This document shows, one piece after another, positions 1-6,374 of a stretch of 13,761 nucleotides of DNA (position 1 is its first letter; each line of letters starts with the position of its first letter). A program made the position numbers and the translations under genes. The stretch covers positions 1 through 13,761 of the forward strand of contig CAMKTI010000038.1 of assembly GCA_946415665.1 (NCBI GenBank), given 5' to 3'. The notes below the pieces were generated by a model, which was not told the DNA's origin, ran no database searches, and saw only the letters and a list, made by a program, of their open reading frames with translations. This DNA comes from an uncultured Clostridia bacterium (GTDB lineage: Bacteria; Bacillota; Clostridia; Lachnospirales; CAMVHY01).

Positions 1-1080
1 TAATCCAAAAACTCCAGTCACGCCAAGTACTGGTAACACAATTCCTACCAAAATTACAAGTATGGAAGAAACCAATTTTACGGGTACAATATCATCAAAA
101 CCCGTACCAGCAATCAGGCTGTTGCCCTGACCAGCCTCGAGTTTCAGATAATAACTATGATAATTAGACCAACTATTTGTAGTTAAGAAGCGGCTTGCGC
201 TGATAAAAATAAGCGCGGAACAAATTCCAATTCCTACAGCCCCAAACGGCAAAATTCCAAGCGAAATCAAAACAGTTAAGGCAATCCCACCGCAAAGTAA
301 TACAGGCTCCAACAATTCTTCGACTCTGGTTCTAAATTTTATCCAGTCTGTCGAGCCGATTGCAATTCCGACGATTGGAATGACAACGGCGGCAACAGCT
401 GCTGGCACTCCAAAAGCTAAAACGGACGACCAAGCCAAAATTCCCGCAAATCCCAAAACTAAAAACGTCACGGCGGCAATCATCCCAGCAACTGCTATAC
501 ATGCCAACCAAACTCCTCGCATGAAACCTTCTTTATTATAATCACCAAACCAAAAATTAAACACAAACAAAGATGCAACGATAGATGGTATTCCAAGCCC
601 GAGTCCTAAACCTAATCCCATTATTCCAAGACTTCCCAAAACTATAAGCGAAATTCCGCCCAATGCAAAAATTATAGGCAAAACCAAAAATTTCATAATC
701 GAGGTAAAAAAATTCCAACCTTCTCCTGCGCCTTTAAAACAAGGAGTGCCATTATTGTTCTCGTAATATTCCTCCCTCCAACTCATAGTTCCAAACAAAT
801 GGCTTGCGCCGATAAAACCAAATGTTGCGCAAATTCCAAGACCTATTGGTCCCCAAAGCAAAACTCCAGATGCAATCAATGCGGTCAAAGTTACCCCGCC
901 AAAAAAAGATAGAGCCGTTAATACTTCCAAAGCCCTCGGTCGGATTGTTTCCTTCCGAAAATCTTTATCTTTGAGGTTCGCCCAAAATCCCTCTTTGGTC
1001 TCTGAACTGTTGCGTTTTTCTGAAAATTCAAATTCAAATTTTTCCTTTATTTCAGATCCAGATTCAAATTTTTCATCCAT
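1..1080 (-). CDS. Multi-pass membrane protein with internal duplication, 5' complete, runs off left edge
   Basis: Reading the minus strand from an ATG at 1080 gives 360 codons with no stop to base 1, so the C-terminus is missing. A ribosome binding site (GGGAGGAG, 1090-1097) lies about 10 nt upstream. The first 45 or so residues are charged and hydrophilic (rich in E, K, F, S). The rest is mostly glycine/alanine/valine-rich membrane segments, roughly at 55-97, 130-175, 188-240, 258-296 and 335 onwards. Residues about 47-101 and 248-302 are clearly related: both run from an Arg-rich entry through a GG, a small-residue helix and a Gly-x-Gly-Ile-Cys motif, to a Ser-Trp end. The protein is therefore built from a module of about 200 residues used at least twice. 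Parts of the gene approach 50% G+C by eye, against about 25-30% in most neighbours. I do not recognise a family and assign no function. Confidence 0.8.
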   Translation of the reverse strand, partial: MDEKFESGSEIKEKFEFEFSEKRNSSETKEGFWANLKDKDFRKETIRPRALEVLTALSFFGGVTLTALIASGVLLWGPIGLGICATFGFIGASHLFGTMSWREEYYENNNGTPCFKGAGEGWNFFTSIMKFLVLPIIFALGGISLIVLGSLGIMGLGLGLGLGIPSIVASLFVFNFWFGDYNKEGFMRGVWLACIAVAGMIAAVTFLVLGFAGILAWSSVLAFGVPAAVAAVVIPIVGIAIGSTDWIKFRTRVEELLEPVLLCGGIALTVLISLGILPFGAVGIGICSALIFISASRFLTTNSWSNYHSYYLKLEAGQGNSLIAGTGFDDIVPVKLVSSILVILVGIVLPVLGVTGVFGL

Positions 1081-1223
1081 TGACAAAATCTCCTCCCAAA
1101 TACTTGATAAATTTCTTGGCTATCTTTGGCAAAAAATAAATTTCAAAAATAAAAATCCCTCACAAACCAGTTTTTAAGTATTCGCCAAAATAAAAATAAA
1201 ATTATGATAACCAAGATATTTTT

Positions 1224-1252
1224 ATTATAAACCAAAAAAAAACACCTGTCAA
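1224..1252 (-). promoter_or_regulatory. Consensus sigma-A promoter for the left-edge membrane protein gene
   Basis: On the minus strand TTGACA (1252-1247) is followed after exactly 17 nt by TATAAT (1229-1224), a perfect match to the vegetative promoter. Transcription would start near 1217, giving a leader of about 137 nt before the ATG at 1080. The -35 hexamer lies in and beside the loop of a terminator hairpin for the preceding spoIIM transcript. Confidence 0.85.
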
Positions 1253-1259
1253 GTGTTTT
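1234..1259 (-). terminator. Rho-independent terminator after the GAF-spoIIM operon
   Basis: On the minus strand AAAACACT (1259-1252) pairs with GGTGTTTT (1246-1239) around a 5-nt TGACA loop, with one G-T pair, and is followed by more T to 1234. It lies about 170 nt after the spoIIM-like stop. The stem is short and mostly A-T outside CAC/GTG, so strength is uncertain. Confidence 0.6.
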
Positions 1260-1427
1260 AAATTGTTTTTTTTGAAATTTCAGGGGGGTAGATTGTCTTA
1301 ACAAGAAGAGTTTAAGAAATGTTGTTTTTAATTTAAATAAAAAATTAATGTCTAAAAGCTGATTTAAAAAGACCTTTAAAATAATTTTAACCAAAATTAA
1401 TTTTTGTGTCGGGTGTTTTTTTTTTAG

Positions 1428-1994
1428 CTAATTTAAAAAATAATAAGTATTAGCCAACGTAATTAAAAACACGTATGAAACGGAAAAAATAAATATAAAT
1501 ACATATTCAAGCATATTTTGTTTTAATAAATTTTTATTTTGTGTGCACGTAGATTTAAAAAATTTTATGCTGTGATTTGCGACAAAAATAAAAATCAGCA
1601 TTAAAGCAAAATTTATTGGGAAAATAAATTTCGAAATATAAAAGGCGCCTTTAAATTTATAGATCGAAAACAAAATTGAAGACGTAAATCCGTAAGATAA
1701 ACCTTTTAAAAATAATATTATGCCCAAAAAAAAATTTCCGAATGGGATAAATCCGGAAATCCATAAAAACAAAACCGTTTTAATATTTTTAAAAAATTCG
1801 TTGGCAAATAAATTTACTCTGTTTTCACATGCACCTCTAAGACTTTGCAAAAAAAATTTTTTAACTGCAACGTTAAGATTGTCTATTAAAAATCCATCCA
1901 AATTATTTGCTACGACCGAACCAAAAATTGTTCCTGAAATTAATAAAAAGCTTATAAAAAATAATTTTGATTGCGATTTTTTTTTCAAAATCAA
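1428..1994 (-). CDS. spoIIM: SpoIIM family (stage II sporulation protein M-like) membrane protein
   Basis: This 188-residue protein is almost all membrane: an N-terminal segment at about 10-29, a large hydrophobic block at 72-110 and further segments at about 117-139 and 163-186. The block with LWISGFIPFGNFFLGI and the following LFLKGLSYGF (about 77-103) is characteristic of SpoIIM. Family members are about 200 residues with several membrane spans. In sporulating Firmicutes SpoIIM joins SpoIID and SpoIIP in the engulfment machine that remodels septal peptidoglycan from the mother-cell side. The start is TTG at 1994 with GGAGG six nt upstream (2001-2005). It follows the GAF gene by 23 nt, so they are probably co-transcribed. 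Whether this organism still sporulates cannot be judged here; distant SpoIIM-like (DUF95) proteins exist in non-sporulators. Confidence 0.75.
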   Translation of the reverse strand: MILKKKSQSKLFFISFLLISGTIFGSVVANNLDGFLIDNLNVAVKKFFLQSLRGACENRVNLFANEFFKNIKTVLFLWISGFIPFGNFFLGIILFLKGLSYGFTSSILFSIYKFKGAFYISKFIFPINFALMLIFIFVANHSIKFFKSTCTQNKNLLKQNMLEYVFIFIFSVSYVFLITLANTYYFLN

Positions 1995-2017
1995 ATATAA
2001 CCTCCAAAACTACCAAA

Positions 2018-2809
2018 CTAAATTTTAATTTTTTTTTCGAGCGTGTCATTTAAATCCTGAATCAATTTATTTTGCAATTGTAATTCGTTTATCAAGCGTT
2101 CTTTTCTTTCAAAAGAGAAGCCGTTTTTTATCGCTATTCCAATATAATTTTTTACCGCTTTTATAATTTCGATTTGCTCATTTGTATAATCATATACGCT
2201 TACCAAAATTAATATGCCATTTAATTTACTTTCATTTTCAACAGGAACTACCAACAATGATTTCGGTTTTATTTTGCCTAAAAAACTTTTGATCATAAAA
2301 ACACTATCACCGGGAATATTTTTAATTATTTTCATTTCAAAATCATCCGTGACAAATTCATTTGCTTCCAAATCAAACTCTCTATAAATATTTTTATTAA
2401 ACCCCATCGAATATTTAATTTCTAGCTTATTATTAAAATCATTTAATACATAAAAAGCTGCTGCCGAACTTTCGGTTGTAGCTGAAATTTTGGGGATAAA
2501 ATCCTCGAGAAATTTATTTAATTCGATATTAACAGCAACTGAATTTAAAACTTTAATAATTTCATTGTGTTCTTTTTTTTTGGCTCTCAAAATTTTTTGC
2601 AACTTAAAAATCTCATCATAAAATTTAATCAAAGCCGGAATTTTATAAATTAATTTCATATCTAAATCAAGATTTAAATTTTCTAGTGTTTTATTTATCT
2701 CATCCAAATATGCATTTAAAATCCTCTTAACAAAAAAATTAACAGTCAATCCAATAAATAATGCTGATAAAATAAGACAAACTATCAATTCGAAATAAAA
2801 ATGATTCAT
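2018..2809 (-). CDS. Membrane-anchored GAF-domain protein without output domain
   Basis: The 263-residue product has one N-terminal membrane span (about 7-27), a charged linker with helical and coiled-coil character (about 28-85), a GAF-like domain (about 85-229) and a C-terminal coiled coil (about 233-262). The GAF reading comes from the late strand pair around residues 184-206 (SLLVVPVE, then GILILVSV) and the closing helix with IGIAIKN, typical of GAF domains in bacterial sensors. GAF domains bind small molecules or mediate dimerisation. No histidine kinase, GGDEF, EAL or phosphatase domain follows. The protein stops in a basic tail (KKIKI), so it may signal through a partner or be a shortened sensor. 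The ATG start has GGAGA about 10 nt upstream. It is first in an operon with the spoIIM-like gene. Ligand and partner are unknown. Confidence 0.72.
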   Translation of the reverse strand: MNHFYFELIVCLILSALFIGLTVNFFVKRILNAYLDEINKTLENLNLDLDMKLIYKIPALIKFYDEIFKLQKILRAKKKEHNEIIKVLNSVAVNIELNKFLEDFIPKISATTESSAAAFYVLNDFNNKLEIKYSMGFNKNIYREFDLEANEFVTDDFEMKIIKNIPGDSVFMIKSFLGKIKPKSLLVVPVENESKLNGILILVSVYDYTNEQIEIIKAVKNYIGIAIKNGFSFERKERLINELQLQNKLIQDLNDTLEKKIKI

Positions 2810-2825
2810 ATTAATTCATCTCTCC

Positions 2826-3156
2826 AAAAAAATTTTTTTCTATGGGCAAAAGCATAAATCATTGCCAATTTTAAAATCAAAATATTATTTTTTTCATAAA
2901 ATAAAAACATAAAACGATAATAAGATTGTCGGACTCAAAAATTTAATTTAAATTTAAATGTGACACCGTTGATATATAAAAAGTTTATATATAAAATCAT
3001 ATGGCAAGATTTTTTTGTACGAGCATATAAAATAAAAAAAGCGATATTATAATTTTATATATCGATTTGATTTTAATTCTCTTGAGTTAGAAATTAATTT
3101 ATCGCTTGACATCTTAGTATTTTTAAAGTCATATTGTTTTATGATTTTATTTGCAC
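2826..3156. other. AT-rich intergenic region between divergent GAF gene and tRNA-Gly
   Basis: No gene is supported in this stretch, which separates the minus-strand GAF operon from the plus-strand tRNA. It contains a perfect 12-bp palindrome TTTATATATAAA near 2984-2995 and several overlapping A/T repeats. A TTGACA at 3106-3111 has only a poor -10 partner (CATATT, 18 nt downstream). A minus-strand TTGAGT at 2938-2933 with TTTTAT 18 nt downstream is a weak candidate for the GAF operon promoter. Neither is convincing. Confidence 0.5.
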
Positions 3157-3185
3157 TTGACATTTAAAATTTATAGTGCTAATAT
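3157..3185 (+). promoter_or_regulatory. Sigma-A promoter of tRNA-Gly
   Basis: TTGACA (3157-3162) is followed after 17 nt by TAATAT (3180-3185). The predicted start near 3192 lies about 14 nt before the mature tRNA 5' end, as expected for a short tRNA leader removed by RNase P. Confidence 0.8.
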
Positions 3186-3205
3186 CAAGTTTAATACGAT
3201 TTTAT

Positions 3206-3276
3206 GCGAATATAGTACATTGGTAGTATGCAAGCTTCCCAAGCTTGAGAGGCGGGTTCGATTCCCGTTATTCGCT
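3206..3276 (+). tRNA. tRNA-Gly, anticodon CCC
   Basis: A complete 71-nt cloverleaf can be drawn by hand. The acceptor stem GCGAATA pairs perfectly with TATTCGC. The D stem is GTAC/GTAT with ATTGGTA in the loop. The anticodon stem CAAGC/GCTTG encloses TTCCCAA, placing CCC at 3238-3240. The T stem GCGGG/CCCGT has loop TTCGATT, and the discriminator is T. The GCTTCCCAAGC core is that of bacterial tRNA-Gly(CCC), which reads GGG. The 3' CCA is not encoded, so it must be added by nucleotidyltransferase. The gene stands alone between its own promoter and a hairpin terminator. Confidence 0.95.
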
Positions 3277-3357
3277 TTTTGTAAATAAGTTTCGATCTTA
3301 AAGAAATGTCGACCGAGATTTTTATAATTTGCAACCAAAGATAAATCCAAAATAAAA

Positions 3358-3391
3358 AAAACGTGCCTCCGAGTTAGAGCGCGTTTTCTTA
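3358..3391 (+). terminator. Hairpin terminator downstream of tRNA-Gly
   Basis: AAAACGTG (3358-3365) and CTC (3367-3369) pair with GAG (3377-3379) and CGCGTTTT (3380-3387) around a 7-nt loop, with one bulged C and one G-T pair. A T-rich tail (TTTTCTTATT) follows. It ends the tRNA transcript before the next promoter at 3419. The A-run on the left side could let it work in both directions, but no gene arrives from the right. Confidence 0.6.
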
Positions 3392-3418
3392 TTGACAAAA
3401 ATTTTTATAACGATGAAA

Positions 3419-3447
3419 TTGACAAACAAAAAAATTTGTGATTTAAT
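3419..3447 (+). promoter_or_regulatory. Sigma-A promoter of the ADP-ribosylglycohydrolase gene
   Basis: TTGACA (3419-3424), a 17-nt spacer and TTTAAT (3442-3447, five of six consensus bases) form a strong promoter. The predicted start is near 3454, leaving a leader of about 95 nt before the ATG at 3548. The leader contains two direct copies of GGTATCGT (3457-3464 and 3501-3508), 44 nt apart, which could be binding sites. Confidence 0.75.
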
Positions 3448-3547
3448 AAATGTTGTGGTATCGTGTTAGGTACAATGTTTGATAGTTTGTTTTATTTAAC
3501 GGTATCGTTATTGCTGTAAAATAAAATTTATTAAAGGGAGTTAGTAA

Positions 3548-5503
3548 ATGCTATTAAACGAAAATAATATGGGTGAAAATCAGATTAAATTTGATTCGAA
3601 TGGTAAATTACTTGGCAGTATCATTGGAGATTACTCTGGTGAATCTATTACTCCGGTCGGTTATATTAAAAATAAAAACTTGCATAAATTAAATTTAAAA
3701 TGCTGTCCTTTATTTCCCAAAGAAAAATCGTTTCAACGTAAAGAAGGAAAACATAAGAGTAAAACGGCGTTCTGCAAAGATAAAGATTATAAACAAAATA
3801 AATTTTTGATACATCCAAAATATCTATATGATAAAGAAGCCCAAGAATCTTCAAATAGTATACAGCAGCAGTGTTGGTATAATCATTGCACAGATGATAG
3901 TGTTTGTGCACTTGAGCTTGCAAATGAAATTTTAGATGATCCAAATGGCAACATAAATCCGAGTTCATATACCGCAAGATTAATAAATTTCACAAATAAA
4001 AATCCAAATCTATTAAAAAAATTCGGTGGAGGAGTTAAAAAGTTATTAAAAGAAATAAATGGTAAGCAGAATAAGGAAATAAATTTAAAGGATCAGCAGG
4101 CTATAATTTCAATAAATGATAGGTTAAAACAAATTAAAAAAACAAGCCGTAGCAAGCAAGAATGTTTAGGACTTAGCGATGCAAACGGTGGACCAATGAG
4201 AATTTGTGCTGTCGGTTTAGTGGCTAAAAATCTTGCAGATCTGGAAAATAAGGTTGAAAAAGCTGTTGAAAATACACATGATAGTGAAGGCGGATTTAGA
4301 TCGGCGTTAGCTGTTGCAACATTTATTTATTTATCGCGTATCGGTTGGAATCAAGAAAATATAAAGATTTATATAAATATCAAGTTTAGAAATAAAAATA
4401 TTTCTGCGAATCGAGGGCCGCATTCGAAAGAATATTATGACTATGATATGGATAATTTAGATCTAGATACACTGAGAAAAAATTTTGTGCGTAGCAATCT
4501 AGGCGATGATACAGCCGTTTTAGCTTTAAGAATAGTTCTTCAGGCAGGTAGTTTTTTGGAGGCATCATCTATGGCAAAATCTTTTGGTGGCGACTCAGAT
4601 ACTTTGGAGAGTATAATTGATGCAATGATGGGGGTACATGCTGGGATTCCGATCGAATATCAAAACGAAATGAAAGATTTGCTAAAGAAGGATCCAAGTT
4701 CGGAGGTGCAAAAATATATTGACACCAGCGATCAGTTTGATAAAAAATATGGAGGTTACTATCGAGAAAATGCTCCTTTGGATTGGCAATTGAAACAAAC
4801 TTTGGAAGTTATACAAAGTTTAAAAAACGAGATAAAAGAAATCAAGAACCCTAAAGAAAAAAGGGAAAAACAAAAATTATTAAATAGTCTGATAAAGTCA
4901 GTTAAAACAAATTGGAATAATGTATTAGACAAAGGATATAAATATGAGGCAAAACAAATTGATACGCCAAAAGAAAATGGTTTTACTGGTGAATTACATA
5001 CGAATGCTTTTGGTTTGTATTGGGAAAATCGGATGTGGCGTTTTGTTTTGTTTTTTATCTTTTTGCCAATAATTTCGGTTGTTTTGTCTATTATTTTGTT
5101 TAAACTATTATTTTTTCAAATTGCATTATTGTTTTTTGGTGTGTTGGTTGTTAATTTTTTAATTTGTTTTTGGCGTATAAATGCTTTTTATAAAGACAAA
5201 AAACAAGCGACGTTGAATTATTGGCAAAACACTTATTATCCAGTAGAAAAAAAACATTGCGAAACTATAAATCAACACAATCAAGCTACTGCAGAATATC
5301 AAACAAAAACAAAAAATGATAGGCTTAATAAATTAAAAGTAGGAGAGATAGAACAATTAAAGACTGAAGTAGAAACACTTGAAAATTGCTTGTTTGTTAA
5401 TTTTGAACAAAAACTTGATATTAAAAACATAGAAAATAACTTATCACCATTATCACCAAATAATAAATTAGAAATTAATACTGGTGGAAAGCATTCGAAT
5501 TAG
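3548..5503 (+). CDS. ADP-ribosylglycohydrolase-family protein with C-terminal membrane hairpin
   Basis: The 651-residue protein opens with a dinuclear-metal ADP-ribosylglycohydrolase (DraG/ARH) fold. Visible motifs are GSIIGDYSG (23-31), HCTDDS (113-118, metal-binding TDD), a degenerate NGxxMRI (213-219), THDSEG (243-248) and GGDSDT (347-352, metal ligands). All key acidic residues are present, so it is probably active: the family removes ADP-ribose from proteins or small molecules. The spacing between the GD and TDD motifs (about 87 residues) is longer than usual and holds a Lys/Cys-rich insertion. After the domain come a Lys/Glu-rich helical region (about 412-455), two hydrophobic segments (about 499-520 and 521-542) and a charged tail (543-651) with coiled-coil character. 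There is no signal peptide. The ATG has GGGAG seven nt upstream and a strong promoter. The stop TAG is made jointly by the target duplication and the first base of an IS. Effector or membrane regulator are both possible. Confidence 0.82.
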   Translation: MLLNENNMGENQIKFDSNGKLLGSIIGDYSGESITPVGYIKNKNLHKLNLKCCPLFPKEKSFQRKEGKHKSKTAFCKDKDYKQNKFLIHPKYLYDKEAQESSNSIQQQCWYNHCTDDSVCALELANEILDDPNGNINPSSYTARLINFTNKNPNLLKKFGGGVKKLLKEINGKQNKEINLKDQQAIISINDRLKQIKKTSRSKQECLGLSDANGGPMRICAVGLVAKNLADLENKVEKAVENTHDSEGGFRSALAVATFIYLSRIGWNQENIKIYINIKFRNKNISANRGPHSKEYYDYDMDNLDLDTLRKNFVRSNLGDDTAVLALRIVLQAGSFLEASSMAKSFGGDSDTLESIIDAMMGVHAGIPIEYQNEMKDLLKKDPSSEVQKYIDTSDQFDKKYGGYYRENAPLDWQLKQTLEVIQSLKNEIKEIKNPKEKREKQKLLNSLIKSVKTNWNNVLDKGYKYEAKQIDTPKENGFTGELHTNAFGLYWENRMWRFVLFFIFLPIISVVLSIILFKLLFFQIALLFFGVLVVNFLICFWRINAFYKDKKQATLNYWQNTYYPVEKKHCETINQHNQATAEYQTKTKNDRLNKLKVGEIEQLKTEVETLENCLFVNFEQKLDIKNIENNLSPLSPNNKLEINTGGKHSN

Positions 5504-6223
5504 GCACATTCACATAAAAAACAAAACAAAAATAAAAGCAAGGGATACGGTAGAAATAAAAATAGAATCAAGCTTACCATGACGAGTAAAAACTTTTCTA
5601 AAGCGTTTCAATCTCAGAAAACATCGCTCGATATTATTACGTTGTTTATAAAGGTGTTTATTGTAACTCCAAGGTAGTTTACGATTTTTTTTTAGGTGGA
5701 ACAACTGTCTTAAATCTGTGATTCTTAGTTAAAGCTAAAGTTTTATCATTTTCGTAAGCTCTGTCCATCAAGAGATAATTATTATTTTTGGAATATATGG
5801 ATTCAATCAGCTTTCTTCCTTCTGGCGCATCTGGACTCACCTTTATGCTTGTACTGTCAATAAAGAGTATATAATCCTCTTCATTAAGCAGTTTTTGTTT
5901 CTCTATAGCTTCTAAAATAAAGGTTTTAAAGAAAAAAAACAACAGCTTTGACAATCGTACCGTTTTGACCATCTACTAAATTTTATATAAACCGTGTGCC
6001 AATTTCCATATTCTTTTGGTAACGTTTTCCATTTGCAACCATTTTTTATTATGTAAAGATTGCACACATAAATTTTTAGTCTGATATCTGTGTCAACCCT
6101 CGCTATTGGCATTAATTCCTTTAGCTTTTTATATTGTGTTTTTGTAAATTTTATATCTTCATCTTATCACTTTTTTCTTTTTGCTCAGCCTATTTTCTAT
6201 TTTTATTTTATGTGAACGCTGTC
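5503..6223 (-). mobile_element. Degenerate IS5-family insertion sequence, copy 1 (721 bp, internally deleted)
   Basis: The left end GGCACATTCACATAAAA (5503-5519) and the right end, read inward as GACAGCGTTCACATAAAA (6223-6206), are imperfect inverted repeats; the left one has lost a base. TA at 5501-5502 and TA at 6224-6225 are the target duplication. A 2-bp TA duplication, small size and the transposase type fit the IS427 group of the IS5 family. Compared with copy 2 (11180-12034) it lacks about 132 bp between two GCATC pentamers, a short-homology deletion. The insertion sits in the stop codon of the preceding gene: with the element and one TA removed the gene reads AAT TAA, with it AAT TAG. 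Confidence 0.85.
5510..6154 (-). pseudogene. IS5-family transposase pseudogene (copy 1)
   Basis: Three consecutive minus-strand reading frames together spell an IS5-type DDE transposase. The N-terminal part (about 6154-5912) has NGCKWKTLPKEYGNW and FSRWSK. The middle part (about 5972-5679) holds the first catalytic Asp in FIDSTSIKV and a second Asp in LLMDRAYEND. The C-terminal part (5704-5510) contains NIERCFLRLKRF with the catalytic Glu, and stops in the terminal repeat. Damage: the start codon is ATA where copy 2 has ATG, the A-run at 5963-5966 is one base short of the length that joins frames 1 and 2, and 44 codons between the two catalytic Asp residues are missing. A 9-A run (5685-5693 on this strand) separates frames 2 and 3. 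The element should be unable to transpose by its own product. Confidence 0.85.
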
Positions 6224-6294
6224 TAAAATTTACAATCTCAAAACCAAAGCATAATATTTTTTCTACCACATTTATCATATTTAAAAATTTTTAC

Positions 6295-6322
6295 TTGACA
6301 TATATATTTTTTGTTTTATAAT
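6295..6322 (+). promoter_or_regulatory. Sigma-A promoter of the F-box-like gene, with hairpin at the start site
   Basis: TTGACA (6295-6300), a 16-nt spacer and a perfect TATAAT (6317-6322) form a strong promoter. The transcription start would be near 6329, where a short inverted repeat begins (TGTGC-TTGA-GCACA, 6329-6342). That repeat could be an operator or a 5' mRNA stem-loop. The leader of about 46 nt ends with AGGAAGG before the ATG. Confidence 0.85.
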
Positions 6323-6374
6323 TAAACTTGTGCTTGAGCACACAGATAAAAATATTTATCAGGAAGGTGTTTTT

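Larger units (their letters stand above)
1081..1427. other. Intergenic region between spoIIM-like gene and membrane protein gene
   Basis: This 347-nt AT-rich stretch separates the stop of the spoIIM-like gene from the start of the leftmost gene. It holds the overlapping terminator and promoter described separately (1224-1259), the leader, and a strong ribosome binding site at 1090-1097. A minus-strand frame of 83 codons exists here but has no ribosome binding site and runs through the promoter, so I do not call it. Confidence 0.6.

Noticed and set aside
1143..1394. Minus-strand frame of 83 codons in the region between the spoIIM-like and membrane protein genes
   Set aside because: It has no ribosome binding site, begins with TTG, and runs through a terminator and a perfect promoter; composition is low-complexity Leu/Phe/Lys.
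1720..2028. Plus-strand frame of 102 codons
   Set aside because: It is antisense to the spoIIM-like gene, whose family match and ribosome binding site are convincing.
2970..3100. Dense A/T repeats and the TTTATATATAAA palindrome as a replication origin or CRISPR-like array
   Set aside because: No regularly spaced repeats, DnaA-box cluster or iterons are visible; this is compatible with simple AT-rich intergenic DNA.
3106..3135. TTGACA at 3106-3111 as a second promoter upstream of the tRNA
   Set aside because: The best -10 match at 17-18 nt (TCATAT or CATATT) is poor, and the promoter at 3157-3185 explains the tRNA.
3171..3398. Minus-strand frame of 75 codons
   Set aside because: It is antisense to the tRNA-Gly gene and its terminator.
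5483..5503. Truncation of the ADP-ribosylglycohydrolase gene by the IS
   Set aside because: Reconstructing the uninterrupted site gives a TAA at the same codon, so the protein end is original.
6330..6374. GTG at 6330 as the start of the F-box-like gene
   Set aside because: It coincides with the predicted transcription start and has no ribosome binding site; the ATG at 6375 has AGGAAGG at ideal spacing.
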